Shown in pieces: positions 1-10,841 of a stretch of 64,000 nucleotides of DNA. Source of the DNA: Listeria ivanovii subsp. ivanovii (GTDB lineage Bacteria; Bacillota; Bacilli; Lactobacillales; Listeriaceae); contig NZ_LT906478.1 in assembly GCF_900187025.1 (NCBI RefSeq), positions 1,534,001-1,598,000 on the forward strand. The letters run 5' to 3'. The position numbers and the translations under genes are program-made. Position 1 is the stretch's first letter; the number at the start of each line of letters is the position of its first letter. A model generated the notes under the pieces. The model was not told the origin of the DNA, did no database searches, and saw nothing but the letters and a program-made list of their open reading frames with translations.

Positions 1-119
1 TTCTTGAACTTGGTTATCTGAGTTCCGCAAAAGATGAACGAAACATTAATTCCGCCTCTTATCGTAGTAAAATTGCGGATGCTGTAGTAGATGGTTTATC
101 CGATTATTTCTCTAATTAA
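1..119 (+). CDS. N-acetylmuramoyl-L-alanine amidase, C-terminal fragment (partial)
   Basis: Only the last 38 residues and the TAA stop are inside the window, in frame 3 (first full codon at position 3). The visible tail begins LELGYLSSAKDE and ends with a DGLSDYFSN-like helix. This matches the end of the Amidase_3 zinc amidase fold, in which the ELGYLSN-DE segment carries a conserved Glu region and the last helix ends in a Gly-(hydrophobic)-x-x-(Tyr)-Phe pattern. Such enzymes cleave the bond between MurNAc and the stem peptide. It is the only plus-strand gene in the window and converges on dtd, sharing a terminator with it. Upstream domains (for example SH3 repeats) lie outside, so the exact paralogue cannot be named. 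Confidence 0.7.
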   Translation, partial: LELGYLSSAKDERNINSASYRSKIADAVVDGLSDYFSN

Positions 120-166
120 AAAAAGCAATCATTCAGAAGAATTACCTCTTCCGAATGATTGCTTTT
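120..166. terminator. Convergent terminator between the amidase and dtd
   Basis: Inverted repeat with 17-base arms at 124-140 and 147-163 and one mismatch. It is flanked by A-rich sequence on the left and T-rich sequence on the right, so it reads as a stem-loop plus U-tract in both directions. It sits exactly between the two converging stop codons. Confidence 0.85.
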
Positions 167-619
167 TCATTTACGCATTTCTTCTGAGTCAAGCAAAATA
201 GTAACCGGGCCGTGATTAACGATTTTCACATCCATAAAAGCACCGAATACGCCAGTCTCAACTACAAAACCAGCTTCTGCAAGTTTGGCATTAAATAAAT
301 CATAAAGTGCCTCTGCTTTGTCCCCAGGTGCTGACTTTGTAAAGCTAGGACGTTTCCCTTTACTAATATCAGCATACAAAGTGAACTGAGAGACGCTTAA
401 GATAGCGCCACCCTGTTCTGCTAAAGAAATATTCATTTTCTCAGAATCATCTTCAAAAATTCGTAATCCTGTTACTTTCTTTGCCATGTAGTCAACTGTT
501 TCAGCTGTATCACTGTGTGTAAACCCAACGAGCAAACAAAGCCCCCCAGCAATTTCACTGATTACTTCTTCCTCTACACTAACCGACGCCTCATAACACC
601 TTTGAAGTAGCACGCGCAT
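167..619 (-). CDS. dtd: D-aminoacyl-tRNA deacylase Dtd (150 aa)
   Basis: Hydrolyses D-amino acids wrongly attached to tRNA, recycling the tRNA and keeping D-residues out of protein. The protein has the Dtd fold signatures: an MRVLLQR start, a central [10 protein letters not shown] segment containing the SQFTL motif, and the C-terminal [10 protein letters not shown] segment with the NxGPV(T) cross-subunit motif. The start is the ATG at 619. A GTG at 628 is in frame, but it is part of the Shine-Dalgarno AAAGGAG, which lies 8 bases before the ATG. At 150 residues it has the usual family length. It follows relA with a 13-base gap, so the two are probably co-transcribed, as in other Bacillota. Confidence 0.96.
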   Translation of the reverse strand: MRVLLQRCYEASVSVEEEVISEIAGGLCLLVGFTHSDTAETVDYMAKKVTGLRIFEDDSEKMNISLAEQGGAILSVSQFTLYADISKGKRPSFTKSAPGDKAEALYDLFNAKLAEAGFVVETGVFGAFMDVKIVNHGPVTILLDSEEMRK

Positions 620-632
620 CACTTTCACTCCT

Positions 633-2849
633 TTAATTCATTAATCTTCTCACCGTATATACATCAGGTATTTGTTTAATTTTATCTACTACTCGTTGCA
701 AATGATTGATATTATGAATTTGAAGCGTGACAACCAGTGTTGCCATTTTGTTATTATCTACTTTGGCATTGACACCATTGATATTAGAAGTCAAACTGTT
801 GATGACTTGCAAGATATCATTTAGTAGTCCATTGCGATTATATCCGTAAATTTCAATATCGACGTTGTAATCATTTTTCGCTTGTGAATCTGCATCTTCC
901 CAGTCTACTTCAATTAACCGCTCTGCTTCGATTGCTTGGACGTTTGGGCAATCTTGACGGTGAATGGAAATCCCGCGCCCTTTAGTAATGTAACCAACGA
1001 TTTCGTCTCCTGGCACGGGGTTACAACATCTAGAAAGGCGGATAAGTAAATTACCTACACCTTGGACAACGACCCCAGCATTATGCTTGATTTTCAATTT
1101 TTCATTGTTAGCATCTGAATTAGAAGGCTTATTTTCTGCTTGTGTTAGTAATTTTTCTGTTTCAGCTTCTTGTTCACGTTCTTTTCGCAATTTTTCCGTT
1201 AATCGGTTAGCTACTTGTAATGCCGTAATACCGTTATAACCAACTGCCGCAAAAAGATCATCTTCATGCGAAAAATTCAACTTATCAGCTAATTTGCGAA
1301 GATTTTCAGGTAGCATAATTTTTTTAGGTTCAAATCCAAGTTGTCTGATTTCTTTCTCTACTAAATCGCGGCCTTTTTCGACATTTTCTTCTTTCGCTTG
1401 TCGTTTAAAGAACTGTTTAATTTTATTTCTAGCTTGAGAAGTCTGAACTAGTTTCAACCAATCACGACTTGGGCCATAAGAATGTTTGGAGGTCAATATA
1501 TCAATAATATCACCTGTTTTTAGTTTGTAATCTAATGTAACGATTTTGCCATTGATTTTAGCACCAATCGTTTTATTACCGATTTCTGTATGCACGCGGT
1601 AAGCAAAGTCAAGTGGCACGGAACCATTCGGAAGCTCGTACACATCACCTTTTGGCGTAAATACATAAACCACATCCGAAAATAAATCGAGTTTCAAGCT
1701 TTCCATAAATTCTTCAGCATTATCCGATTCATTTTGATATTCTAAAATTTCTCGGAACCAAGTTAATTTATTATCAAAAGAAGTTTTAGAGTTTACCACT
1801 TTTCCTTCTTTGTAAGCCCAGTGAGCTGCGACCCCGTATTCAGCAATTTGGTGCATTTCGTGTGTTCGAATTTGGACCTCTAATGGTTCTCCTTGAGGTC
1901 CAATGACTGTCGTATGAATCGATGGATACATATTCGACTTAGGCATCGCAATATAATCTTTAAAGCGGCCTGGCATCGGTTTCCAACGTGTGTGGATGAT
2001 TCCGAGCACCGCATAACAATCTTTAATACTACTAACAACAATTCGAACAGCTAATAAATCATATATTTCATTAAATTGTTTATTTTGTTCGCTCATTTTC
2101 CGGTAAATCGAATAAATATGCTTCGGTCTTCCAGAAATATCCGCTTGAATATTGAGTTCATCGAGATTTTCATTTACACCATCGATGACATCATTCAAAT
2201 AGCGCTCCCTTGCATCACGTTTTTGCTTCATCAAATGAACAATTCGGTAATATTGTTGTGGGTTTAAATAGCGCAACGCCGTATCTTCAAGCTCCCACTT
2301 CACGCGGGAAATCCCTAATCGGTGCGCGAGCGGAGCAAATATTTCTAATGTTTCATTGGCAATTCTACGCTGTTTTTCAACCGGTAGATGTTTTAAGGTG
2401 CGCATATTATGCAAACGGTCGGCTAATTTAATAAGGATAACACGAATATCTTGTGCCATCGCAATAAACATTTTTCGATGATTTTCTGCTTGTTGTTCTT
2501 CGTGCGATTTATATTTAATTTTACCAAGTTTAGTAACCCCATCAACAAGCATAGCCACTTCACTACCAAATACTTCTTCCAAGTCAGCAAGCGTGACGGG
2601 AGTATCTTCTACTACATCATGCAAAAAACCGGATGCTACTGTGGATGGATCCATTTTTAATTCTACTAAAATGCCGGCAACTTGAATTGGATGAATAATA
2701 TACGGCTCACCTGATTTACGAAATTGTTCTTTATGAGAATCGCGCGCAAATTCATACGCTTTTTTTACAAGCGCAAGATGTTCCTGATTCATATAATGAG
2801 AAGCCATATCGACGACTTGCTCAGCTGTCAGATTTTGTTCTTTCGCCAT
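633..2849 (-). CDS. relA: Bifunctional (p)ppGpp synthetase/hydrolase RelA/Rsh (738 aa)
   Basis: Long RelA/SpoT homologue that makes and degrades (p)ppGpp, the alarmone of the stringent response. Visible domains in order: HD hydrolase with the [11 protein letters not shown] metal motif (about residues 75-90); synthetase domain with [10 protein letters not shown] and the [17 protein letters not shown] substrate loop (about 265-320); TGS domain with [16 protein letters not shown] (about 390-450); zinc-finger/CC domain with CCNPVPGD and RQDCPNV (about 605-645); and a C-terminal ACT domain. The HD motif is intact, so it should be bifunctional. Length is typical for Bacillota Rsh. A promoter and a small leader hairpin lie upstream; dtd follows. 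Confidence 0.97.
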   Translation of the reverse strand: MAKEQNLTAEQVVDMASHYMNQEHLALVKKAYEFARDSHKEQFRKSGEPYIIHPIQVAGILVELKMDPSTVASGFLHDVVEDTPVTLADLEEVFGSEVAMLVDGVTKLGKIKYKSHEEQQAENHRKMFIAMAQDIRVILIKLADRLHNMRTLKHLPVEKQRRIANETLEIFAPLAHRLGISRVKWELEDTALRYLNPQQYYRIVHLMKQKRDARERYLNDVIDGVNENLDELNIQADISGRPKHIYSIYRKMSEQNKQFNEIYDLLAVRIVVSSIKDCYAVLGIIHTRWKPMPGRFKDYIAMPKSNMYPSIHTTVIGPQGEPLEVQIRTHEMHQIAEYGVAAHWAYKEGKVVNSKTSFDNKLTWFREILEYQNESDNAEEFMESLKLDLFSDVVYVFTPKGDVYELPNGSVPLDFAYRVHTEIGNKTIGAKINGKIVTLDYKLKTGDIIDILTSKHSYGPSRDWLKLVQTSQARNKIKQFFKRQAKEENVEKGRDLVEKEIRQLGFEPKKIMLPENLRKLADKLNFSHEDDLFAAVGYNGITALQVANRLTEKLRKEREQEAETEKLLTQAENKPSNSDANNEKLKIKHNAGVVVQGVGNLLIRLSRCCNPVPGDEIVGYITKGRGISIHRQDCPNVQAIEAERLIEVDWEDADSQAKNDYNVDIEIYGYNRNGLLNDILQVINSLTSNINGVNAKVDNNKMATLVVTLQIHNINHLQRVVDKIKQIPDVYTVRRLMN

Positions 2850-2892
2850 TTACATTCACCCTCTTATCTACTTGTCATGTACACAACTTAAA

Positions 2893-2912
2893 AACACCCA
2901 TAACTGAGTGTT
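2893..2912 (-). other. Leader hairpin upstream of relA
   Basis: Arms of 7 bases (2893-2899 and 2906-2912, one mismatch) are followed on the coding strand by a short T run. The hairpin lies between the putative relA promoter and the relA start, so it could act as a weak attenuator. It may also be incidental. Confidence 0.35.
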
Positions 2913-2934
2913 CCAAAAAAGATTCTTGTCTAAT

Positions 2935-2943
2935 ATTATAGCA
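2935..2943 (-). promoter_or_regulatory. Putative extended -10 promoter of relA
   Basis: On the minus strand there is a TGC-TATAAT extended -10 element, with TATAAT complementary to 2935-2940. No good -35 hexamer lies at 17-18 bases. It sits about 85 bases upstream of relA and beyond the apt terminator region, so it fits a relA(-dtd) transcript. Confidence 0.55.
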
Positions 2944-3020
2944 TGATGCCACTTTGTTTATAAAGCACTTTTCCTTGTTTTTTTCACAATTTCTAGCCAA
3001 CTTACTATTTTTCTTAAAAA

Positions 3021-3048
3021 AACTACCCCTAAAATATCAGGAGTAGTT
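3021..3048 (-). terminator. Terminator of the recJ-apt unit
   Basis: Ten-base arms at 3021-3030 and 3039-3048 with one G-U pair, followed on the minus strand by a run of five T. It begins a few bases after the apt stop codon. Confidence 0.85.
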
Positions 3049-3054
3049 CCAATT

Positions 3055-3576
3055 TTATAATTTCATTAGAATTAAGCGATCATAGCCGTTTAATTTTTTA
3101 TGGCCTTCTAGTTCTTTTAGTTCGATTAAGAACGCACAACCTGCAACAATACCGCCTAGTTCTTCTACTAATTTGATTGTTGCTTCAATGGTTCCACCAG
3201 TTGCAAGCAAATCATCCGTAATTAATACCCGTTGACCTGGTTTAATCGCGTCACTGTGCATGGATAATTTATTGGTGCCATATTCTAAATCGTATTCCAT
3301 TTCGATGGTTTCGCGAGGTAATTTACCAGGTTTACGAACTGGTGCAAAGCCGATACCAAGTGCATAGGCAACTGGGCAACCGATAATAAATCCACGCGCT
3401 TCTGGTCCAACAATAATGTCGATTTTTAATTCTTTTGCATATTCAACGATTTTATCCGTAGCAAACCGGTAAGCCTCTCCATCATTCATTAAAGGGGTAA
3501 TATCTTTAAAAACAATCCCTTTTTTTGGCCAATCATTAACAATCGCTACGTAATTTTCTAAATCTTTAATTTCCAT
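3055..3576 (-). CDS. apt: Adenine phosphoribosyltransferase (173 aa)
   Basis: Salvages adenine by joining it to PRPP to give AMP. The type I phosphoribosyltransferase PRPP loop is visible as [13 protein letters not shown] near residue 120. The N-terminal half carries VGPEARGFI and the Apt-typical FKDITPL and PVRKPGKLP segments. I place the start at the ATG at 3576 (MEIKDLENY). A GGAGG lies 9 bases upstream, and the 6 extra residues available further upstream have no ribosome site. The start overlaps the last 11 bases of recJ, so translational coupling is likely. The recJ-apt-relA order is conserved in Bacillus relatives, linking purine salvage with the (p)ppGpp enzyme. Confidence 0.96.
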   Translation of the reverse strand: MEIKDLENYVAIVNDWPKKGIVFKDITPLMNDGEAYRFATDKIVEYAKELKIDIIVGPEARGFIIGCPVAYALGIGFAPVRKPGKLPRETIEMEYDLEYGTNKLSMHSDAIKPGQRVLITDDLLATGGTIEATIKLVEELGGIVAGCAFLIELKELEGHKKLNGYDRLILMKL

Positions 3577-5917
3577 TTTCAAGTTCCTCCGCATTCGGGT
3601 AAATTGATGTTTCCATCATTGACTTCATCCAACTATGAAGCTCGCTGTAGTTGGAGTATAACAATTTTTTTCGAGTAGTAATTTCTTCTACCTTCTGTTG
3701 ATAAACTAGTGACTCATCCAGATTACGTTTTCCAACTACTTGATTAACAATAATCTGACCACTTTCCATTTTAGCAAATTCTAAATCAAAAAACACGTTT
3801 GACATAAACTCAATTTGTTCTTTATTCCAACCAAACTTTTGCATTAAGCGTGGTGTGTATTTTTCAATTGGAAATGGTTGGAATTTTTTTATTAAGCTAT
3901 ATAGCTCAGCAAATGCCTTACGATCTGGTATTGCTGGAATTTGATTTCCTTCTGCTGCATCAAAATGAACAAAGATACGCGCTGGTTTTACTTCGCGGAC
4001 AATTTCTTCAATCAGCTTTAGATTCGGTGGAATATCCGCAAATACGAGCTCCTCTGTTTGGATATCTACTTTGAAATCTGCCTTCTCATCTACTAAAAAA
4101 TGGTTTTGTTCTCCGAGTGTTTTAGCTGTTCGCTCTTCAAAACAAATATATATGCGTGAATCCGCTTTTTCTTGACGAATTCGCGACCACTCCGTTTTAC
4201 TTCGCACATCGAAAAGTTGCCAGTGTGCAATACGAACATCCATCATTCTAAGTTGTGGCTTTTTAATATTGTTCCATTCATTGATAGATAATTCACCAAC
4301 GACATCTACATCTGCTGAAGGAGAAATTTTCTCGACTAGATCGCCTACGCCAAAGCCAATGGCATCAAGTGTTGTATCCGTTCCACCTGTCCCAAGCATT
4401 GTTTTTAGATGTGTTTTGTCGGCGCCAATTCTTTTCGTCCCTTTTAACTTCATTCCTTCTAAAAGGAAAATTGGCTTTGGATTGTCCATTCCAAACGGTG
4501 CTAGTTTTTCTAGTTGAGCGATAAAAGCTACCGAGGCATCTGCTAGATTAATACGTTCCTCTATTTGCAAGGCTGGACGAAAATCTTCTTCTACAAGTTG
4601 GCTCGCTTCCTCTTGTAACTTAGCTTCTAATTCCACCAAATTTTCTGCTGGCAAAGTAAGACCAGCAGCCATGGGATGACCACCAAATGCAGTCATTAAT
4701 TCTCGATGTTTATCAAGTGCTTGATACAAATGGAAAGACTCTATGCTACGACCTGAACCTTTAGCTATTCCTGTTGCTGCGTCTATACCTAGTACAATGG
4801 CCGGTCTAGAATACACACTAACTAGTTTTGAGGCCACAATGCCCAGAATCCCTGTATTCCATCCTTCTCCACTAACAACTAACACTTTCCCCAGACTGTT
4901 CTTTGCTTCAATTGCTTCCATCGCAAGTTTAGTCGTATCAACAACCATTTGTTTGCGTTCTTTATTAGCGTCATCAATCTCTTCTGCTAAAAAAAGTGCT
5001 TCTTCTGGATCTTCTGTTAAAAGCAGATCTGCTGCTGGATCCGCAGGGCCAAGACGGCCAACTGCATTAAGTCTAGGAGCAAGACCAAATCCAATCGTTT
5101 CTTCCGTAGCTTCTTCCAACTTCAAACTAGCTTTTTTTGCTAAAATAGCTAAACCAATATTTGCCCCTTCGCGTAGTTGACGCAAACCTAATTGGACCAG
5201 CATACGATTTTCGTCAGTTAGTGACACTAAATCAGCAACCGTCCCGACTGCAACCAAATCTAATAATTCTGTTGGTTCCTCGCCAAGTAGTGCATGAGAT
5301 AATTTATAAGCAACTCCAACCCCAGCGAGTTCATCAAATGGATAAGCAGATTTTGGATGCTTCGGATGAATAACAGCGACTGCTTCTGGCATAACTTCCC
5401 GTGGTTCATGATGGTCCGTTACGATAACATCTAAACCAATTTCTTTGGCATGTGTCATAACTTCTAGCGCAGCAATACCATTATCAACGGTAATTATTAA
5501 ATCAACGCCTTGGTTCTTCGCCAAATCAAAAGCGGCAATATTAGGTCCGTAACCTTCTGTAAAGCGATTTGGGATATAAAATTCTGCATTAGCTCCCAAA
5601 TGCTGCAATGTCTTCATTAACACAGCAATACTCGTAACACCATCTGCATCATAGTCTCCGTACACAAGGATTTGTTCATTTAGTTCGATTGCTTGTTTAA
5701 TCCTCGCAACCGCAAGATCCATTTCCGCAAATAGAAATGGGTCATAAGTTTGATATTTTTCTGGGTGGAAAAATTTATCGAATTGTCCTTGCGTTGTAAT
5801 CTTTCTTTTCCAAAGTAGCTTTGCAAGTGGAAGCGAGATTTTCAGTTGTTCTGCTAATTGAGTTGCTTTCTCTTCTTCGGCTTCCTCGATATTCCATAAA
5901 TATTTTGAATCAATCAC
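3566..5917 (-). CDS. recJ: Single-stranded-DNA-specific exonuclease RecJ (783 aa)
   Basis: 5'-3' single-strand exonuclease of recombination, mismatch and base-excision repair. It belongs to the DHH phosphoesterases: motif [12 protein letters not shown] near residue 85, the DHH motif in VTDHHEPRE near 168, and DHHA1 signatures such as GGHPMAAG near 415. An OB-like domain follows, then a C-terminal extension of about 200 residues, as in long Bacillota RecJ proteins. Translation appears to start at a GTG at 5917 preceded by GAGGTGG. An ATG two bases away is out of frame. It follows the LapA-like gene after that gene's terminator. Confidence 0.95.
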   Translation of the reverse strand: MIDSKYLWNIEEAEEEKATQLAEQLKISLPLAKLLWKRKITTQGQFDKFFHPEKYQTYDPFLFAEMDLAVARIKQAIELNEQILVYGDYDADGVTSIAVLMKTLQHLGANAEFYIPNRFTEGYGPNIAAFDLAKNQGVDLIITVDNGIAALEVMTHAKEIGLDVIVTDHHEPREVMPEAVAVIHPKHPKSAYPFDELAGVGVAYKLSHALLGEEPTELLDLVAVGTVADLVSLTDENRMLVQLGLRQLREGANIGLAILAKKASLKLEEATEETIGFGLAPRLNAVGRLGPADPAADLLLTEDPEEALFLAEEIDDANKERKQMVVDTTKLAMEAIEAKNSLGKVLVVSGEGWNTGILGIVASKLVSVYSRPAIVLGIDAATGIAKGSGRSIESFHLYQALDKHRELMTAFGGHPMAAGLTLPAENLVELEAKLQEEASQLVEEDFRPALQIEERINLADASVAFIAQLEKLAPFGMDNPKPIFLLEGMKLKGTKRIGADKTHLKTMLGTGGTDTTLDAIGFGVGDLVEKISPSADVDVVGELSINEWNNIKKPQLRMMDVRIAHWQLFDVRSKTEWSRIRQEKADSRIYICFEERTAKTLGEQNHFLVDEKADFKVDIQTEELVFADIPPNLKLIEEIVREVKPARIFVHFDAAEGNQIPAIPDRKAFAELYSLIKKFQPFPIEKYTPRLMQKFGWNKEQIEFMSNVFFDLEFAKMESGQIIVNQVVGKRNLDESLVYQQKVEEITTRKKLLYSNYSELHSWMKSMMETSIYPNAEELENGN

Positions 5918-5985
5918 ATTACCCCACCTCTCAACCTTCCTATTATATCTAAAATTACCCGAAAAACCAAGAGGAATCTACAAAA

Positions 5986-6018
5986 CAAAAAACGCCAACG
6001 AGGATGTTGACGTTTTTT
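5986..6018 (-). terminator. Terminator after the LapA-like gene
   Basis: Arms at 5991-5999 and 6006-6014 (one G-U), extended by an A run on one side and a T run on the other, giving a strong stem-loop with a U-tract on the minus strand. Confidence 0.85.
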
Positions 6019-6020
6019 CG

Positions 6021-6365
6021 TTATTTAGTTACGCTATCCGTATTTTCTGGTTTGCGCGTTTCTACTTGAGATGAATGAGTTTTCATTGCTTTTGCTGCTG
6101 CTAATTGACGTTCTAATTCTGATTTTTCGGCAGTGAGTTGTTTTAGCTTCTTCTTCATATTACGAGACTTCGAGATATTGAGGAAGAAGATAATCAAACA
6201 ACCGCAAAGTACTGATCCTAAGATAATTAAGATTAATGGCCAATCAGCTTGTAAGAATAAGAAATTCACTTCCACTGGATCTACATTGACTACAGCAAAT
6301 ATCGCGATAATAAGTGCTAGAATAATTCCAACAATTACTTGCCATTGTATTTTATTTTCTTTCAT
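6021..6365 (-). CDS. LapA/DUF1049 family two-TM membrane protein (114 aa)
   Basis: Small membrane protein with two hydrophobic segments, about residues 9-28 (VIVGIILALIIAIFAVVNV) and 44-63. A basic, coiled-coil-prone cytoplasmic tail rich in Lys and Glu follows (about 66-95). The VNVDPVEVNFLF connection is the LapA (lipopolysaccharide assembly protein A, DUF1049) domain signature. In Gram-negatives LapA works with LapB on LPS; Gram-positives have no LPS, so the role here is unknown. The start follows a strong GGAGGAGG. It lies between recJ and secDF with terminators on both sides, so it is probably monocistronic. Confidence 0.8.
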   Translation of the reverse strand: MKENKIQWQVIVGIILALIIAIFAVVNVDPVEVNFLFLQADWPLILIILGSVLCGCLIIFFLNISKSRNMKKKLKQLTAEKSELERQLAAAKAMKTHSSQVETRKPENTDSVTK

Positions 6366-6425
6366 TTTTCCTCCTCCTTGTGCAACAATTATGTTAGTAT
6401 TTACCCGTTTCAGAGCTATTAAAAA

Positions 6426-6456
6426 CGACCGAATTTCTTTTATTGAAATTCGGCCG
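6426..6456 (-). terminator. Terminator of secDF
   Basis: Twelve-base arms at 6426-6437 and 6445-6456 (one G-U) are followed on the minus strand by TTTTT. It lies directly after the secDF stop. Confidence 0.88.
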
Positions 6457-6462
6457 CCCTTT

Positions 6463-8727
6463 TTAAATTACAGGTTGTCCATTATTACGTTGTTTTTTCT
6501 TCTTAACAGTGCTAATTGGTCCTTTTTTGCGTAATTGTCTTGCTTTAAATACATACCATAGTTGCATCGCCATAAAGATAGAGGAGAATACACTAGATAC
6601 AAGTCCCACAAGTAGCGCAATGGAGAAGTTTAGAATGGACTCACTACCAAACAACACAAGTGCTAGAACGGTGAAAATAACCGTTAAAATGGTGTTTATC
6701 GAACGAGTGAAAGTTTGACGCAATGCTTTATTTACAGCATCAGCAATTTCTTCTTTCGTTTTAAAACGCTGCATTTTCATGCTAATATCTCGTATTCGGT
6801 CGGCGGTGACTATCGTATCATTTATGGAATAACCGATAACTGTCAGAACAGCGGCAATAAAGGTTAAATCTACTTCCAGCCTTGTAATACTAAAGAAGAT
6901 AAAGATAATAAATGCATCAAATAGTAATGATAAAATTGCCGCAATTCCCATATAAAATTCAAATCGTATAGCAATATATAATACTATCAAAATAGATGCA
7001 ATTCCCAGTGCCCAAAAACCATTTTTCGCAAGTTCTTTTCCGACAGTTGGAGATACTGTACTTATACTCGGCTCGTGTTTGTACTTATCATCAAAGTAAT
7101 TTTTGAATTTAGCTACATCATCTTGAGATAGTGTCCCTTTGTAAGAAACAACAGCAGTTTTAGAGCCTGATCCTTGGAAAACAATATCATCAGATGGCAT
7201 ACCGATGGAGTCTAAATCTTTCTTAATTTGAGTCTCCGTCAATGTGTGATTCGCAGTAATTTCCGCTCGAGTCCCACTGGCAAAGTCAATACCAAGGTTC
7301 AGTCGGAACACGGATAGAATAACGATTCCGATAATCACAATACCCGTAAAGATTGATAAGAACAAACGGTGATGTTTAACAAAATCAAAACGGTCAAAGT
7401 GTGTTTTCAAGTTAAAGCTATTAATGCCTTCATGTAAATTATGAATGTCCTTGCGTCTAACCGCAAATAATCCAGGTTTATTGTTAAGCCAATTACTTTT
7501 CACTAGTAATCCTAGTAAGAACCTTGATCCCCATACAGCAGTCAAGAAGCTCATTAATATACTAATAATCAGTACTGTTGCGAAGCCTTTAATCGAGCTT
7601 GTACCGAAATAAAAGAGTACTCCAGCAACAATCAATGTTGTTAAGTTGCCGTCCAAAATCGCGCGGAACGCTTCTTTTCCACCCACTTCAAAGGCCGCTT
7701 TTGTTGACCTTCCGACTTTGATTTCCTCTTTTATCCGCTCGTAGGTAATCACGTTCGCATCAACAGCCATACCTATCCCCAGAATCAAACCTGCAATTCC
7801 CGGTAGAGTTAGTGTCGCGTGTAGCAAACTCAGTATTAGTAGAACTAGATAAGTGTAAGCAACCAGTGTAATCGAGGCAATCACACCAGGTAAACGGTAT
7901 ACTGCCATCATGAAAATAAAGATTGCCATAACCCCGATGATACCAGCTAAAATTGTTTCTTGTAATGCATCTTGTCCAAATTGTGCACCAACAGAGGTAG
8001 AATAAACTTCTTTCATTTGTACAGGAAGCGCTCCAGCATTAAGCAAATCTGCTAAATCTTTTGCTTCTTCCGTTGTAAAACTACCCGAAATCTCTACTTT
8101 ATCTGTATCTAACACGCTACTTACATTAGGGGCAGACAAGTATGCCGGATTTTTCTTTTCACGTTCTGTTTTGTACTTTTGTCCTTCTTTCCAGTCTAAC
8201 CAAATAACTAATTGATTATCTGGCGCTTCTGCTAAAATCGTTTTTGTAACGTCTGCAAATTTATCAGCACTTTTTAGTTTTAATGTAACGATTGGATTAT
8301 TACTAGAATCAAACGCTTGTTTAGCTCCACCTGCTACAAGATCACTACCGTTCATCATCATTTTGTCGTTCGCATCTCTAAATGATAATTGTGCAGTTGT
8401 GGATAGCATTTTGCGAGCCTCTTCTTGGTCGGTTACCCCAGCAAGTTGAACCCGAATACGGTTTTTTCCTTCGATTTGAATACTTGGTTCAGCAACTCCT
8501 AATGAATTAATTCGCTTATCGAGTGCTGTAACCGTATCTGTCATGGTTTGCTTCGATACAGTTCCTTCCCCGTCAGCAGGTGAAACTTCATAAAGTACTT
8601 CAAATCCCCCTTGAAGATCTAGGCCGAGATTGATGTTTTGCATAACCATTTTTGCGGTACCAAATACAGCACCAAAGATAATTGCAACTACTAGAAAGAA
8701 AATAACTATCTTACTCTTTTTAACCAT
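6463..8727 (-). CDS. secDF: Protein translocase subunit SecDF (754 aa, fused SecD+SecF)
   Basis: RND-family membrane protein that uses the proton-motive force to help SecYEG complete protein export. It is a natural SecD-SecF fusion, as in Bacillus. The SecD half begins with a signal-anchor helix and the LGLDLQGG motif (residues about 34-41), then a large extracytoplasmic P1 domain and six helices. The SecF half restarts near residue 450 with its own helix and the NLGIDFASG motif (about 477-485), followed by six more helices. The ComN-like gene and yajC, whose product associates with SecDF, lie just upstream. Confidence 0.97.
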   Translation of the reverse strand: MVKKSKIVIFFLVVAIIFGAVFGTAKMVMQNINLGLDLQGGFEVLYEVSPADGEGTVSKQTMTDTVTALDKRINSLGVAEPSIQIEGKNRIRVQLAGVTDQEEARKMLSTTAQLSFRDANDKMMMNGSDLVAGGAKQAFDSSNNPIVTLKLKSADKFADVTKTILAEAPDNQLVIWLDWKEGQKYKTEREKKNPAYLSAPNVSSVLDTDKVEISGSFTTEEAKDLADLLNAGALPVQMKEVYSTSVGAQFGQDALQETILAGIIGVMAIFIFMMAVYRLPGVIASITLVAYTYLVLLILSLLHATLTLPGIAGLILGIGMAVDANVITYERIKEEIKVGRSTKAAFEVGGKEAFRAILDGNLTTLIVAGVLFYFGTSSIKGFATVLIISILMSFLTAVWGSRFLLGLLVKSNWLNNKPGLFAVRRKDIHNLHEGINSFNLKTHFDRFDFVKHHRLFLSIFTGIVIIGIVILSVFRLNLGIDFASGTRAEITANHTLTETQIKKDLDSIGMPSDDIVFQGSGSKTAVVSYKGTLSQDDVAKFKNYFDDKYKHEPSISTVSPTVGKELAKNGFWALGIASILIVLYIAIRFEFYMGIAAILSLLFDAFIIFIFFSITRLEVDLTFIAAVLTVIGYSINDTIVTADRIRDISMKMQRFKTKEEIADAVNKALRQTFTRSINTILTVIFTVLALVLFGSESILNFSIALLVGLVSSVFSSIFMAMQLWYVFKARQLRKKGPISTVKKKKQRNNGQPVI

Positions 8728-8818
8728 TTCTGTTTCGTTCCTCCCTCATCTAAACCATAACAAATCCAGTCTATCAACAAATATTCACATTTTTATGTAC
8801 GCATTTGTCAGCAGACTG

Positions 8819-9112
8819 TTAATCTTCCATATTTGGTTGAAGTGTGTTTTCCACTTTAGCCATATGGTTATTTGATTGTTGTTCAGCTGTTGTCATAATA
8901 AATTGCATTAATTGTCCAATTTTCATTTGCATAATGTCATTCATTCTTTCATGCAAAGCCGGGGCTGGCCGGTTTTTCCACTTTTCTTCCGTTAAAAACG
9001 CCCAAATATGGCTGGCCTTGATTTCTCGGTAGCCTAGAATATGAAAATCCTCCACTTTTATTAATATCGCTGGTTCTAGATCTTCATACCAAGCTGAAAA
9101 TGTATCCGTCAT
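8819..9112 (-). CDS. comN: ComN-like post-transcriptional regulator (97 aa)
   Basis: Small soluble protein resembling the ComN/YrzD family, whose Bacillus subtilis member acts after transcription on the comE competence operon mRNA. Visible family features are an aromatic-rich N-terminus (FSAWYEDLEPAI), a central YREIKASHIWAFL stretch and a C-terminal acidic tail. The start is the ATG at 9112 with AGGGGA 7 bases upstream; a 13-residue longer reading has no ribosome site. The same gene neighbours secDF in Bacillus. The functional name is by homology and the role in this organism is inferred. Confidence 0.75.
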   Translation of the reverse strand: MTDTFSAWYEDLEPAILIKVEDFHILGYREIKASHIWAFLTEEKWKNRPAPALHERMNDIMQMKIGQLMQFIMTTAEQQSNNHMAKVENTLQPNMED

Positions 9113-9207
9113 CAAGTCATCCCCTTTCTTAAACAATAAGCATATTCCCATTTTATCTAAAAACTAGCTAAATGGGAAGTATAAGCTCTAAAATTTTATG
9201 ATTAAAA

Positions 9208-9242
9208 AATACCATTTCACCGTTTAGAGGGAAATGGCATTT
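9208..9242 (-). terminator. Terminator of the yajC transcript
   Basis: Eleven-base arms (about 9208-9218 and 9231-9241) with one G-U pair, followed on the minus strand by a T run. It lies 13 bases after the yajC stop. Confidence 0.85.
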
Positions 9243-9254
9243 TTAGTTTGCTAA

Positions 9255-9584
9255 TTATTTGTTGTCTTCAGTAACTTCCGTGTCATCAGAAGTTGTTTCT
9301 GTGACAACTGGAGTAGAAACTGCATTGCCTTTTTCAAGTACAGTTCTTACTGCATTACGGTCAAATGTTAATTTGTTGTTTCCGCATTTTAAAATGACTG
9401 TGCCATCTTCAATTGCCTCTACAATACCGTGAAGTCCGCCAATAGTGATAATTTTATCACCTTTCGCTAAACTACTTTGCATATTTTGTACTTCTTTTTG
9501 ACGTTTTTGTTGAGGTCTGATTAATAAGAAATAAAACAGAACAATCATCAAAATAATTGGTATAAATGCTGCAATACCGCTCAT
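9255..9584 (-). CDS. yajC: Sec translocon accessory protein YajC (109 aa)
   Basis: Single-pass membrane protein of the SecDF-YajC accessory complex. One hydrophobic helix lies near residues 4-20, followed by the family signature LIRPQQKRQKE. A small beta-rich domain (GDKIITIGGLHG, about 45-56) and an acidic Glu/Asp/Thr-rich tail follow. The start is the ATG at 9584. A TTG three codons earlier abuts the Shine-Dalgarno AAAGGAG, leaving no spacing, whereas the ATG has 9 bases. It sits 32 bases after tgt, in the conserved ruv-queA-tgt-yajC order. Confidence 0.94.
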   Translation of the reverse strand: MSGIAAFIPIILMIVLFYFLLIRPQQKRQKEVQNMQSSLAKGDKIITIGGLHGIVEAIEDGTVILKCGNNKLTFDRNAVRTVLEKGNAVSTPVVTETTSDDTEVTEDNK

Positions 9585-9616
9585 ATTTTCCAACTCCTTT
9601 CGATACTTTATATATA

Positions 9617-10774
<1,158 letters not shown>

Positions 10775-10841
10775 TTACTCTATTCACTAGCATAACGAAA
10801 AATGCGTATGAAAACAAGCTTTTCTGTTATTTTTTCGCAAA

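Noticed and set aside
619-628. GTG start for dtd nine bases upstream of the chosen ATG
   Set aside because: The GTG is formed by the Shine-Dalgarno AAAGGAGTG itself, leaving no spacing. The same reasoning was applied to yajC, yebC, pheA, minC and dnaI.
4743-5180. 145-codon plus-strand open frame opposite recJ
   Set aside because: It is a shadow of the RecJ DHHA1 region with no family similarity or ribosome site.
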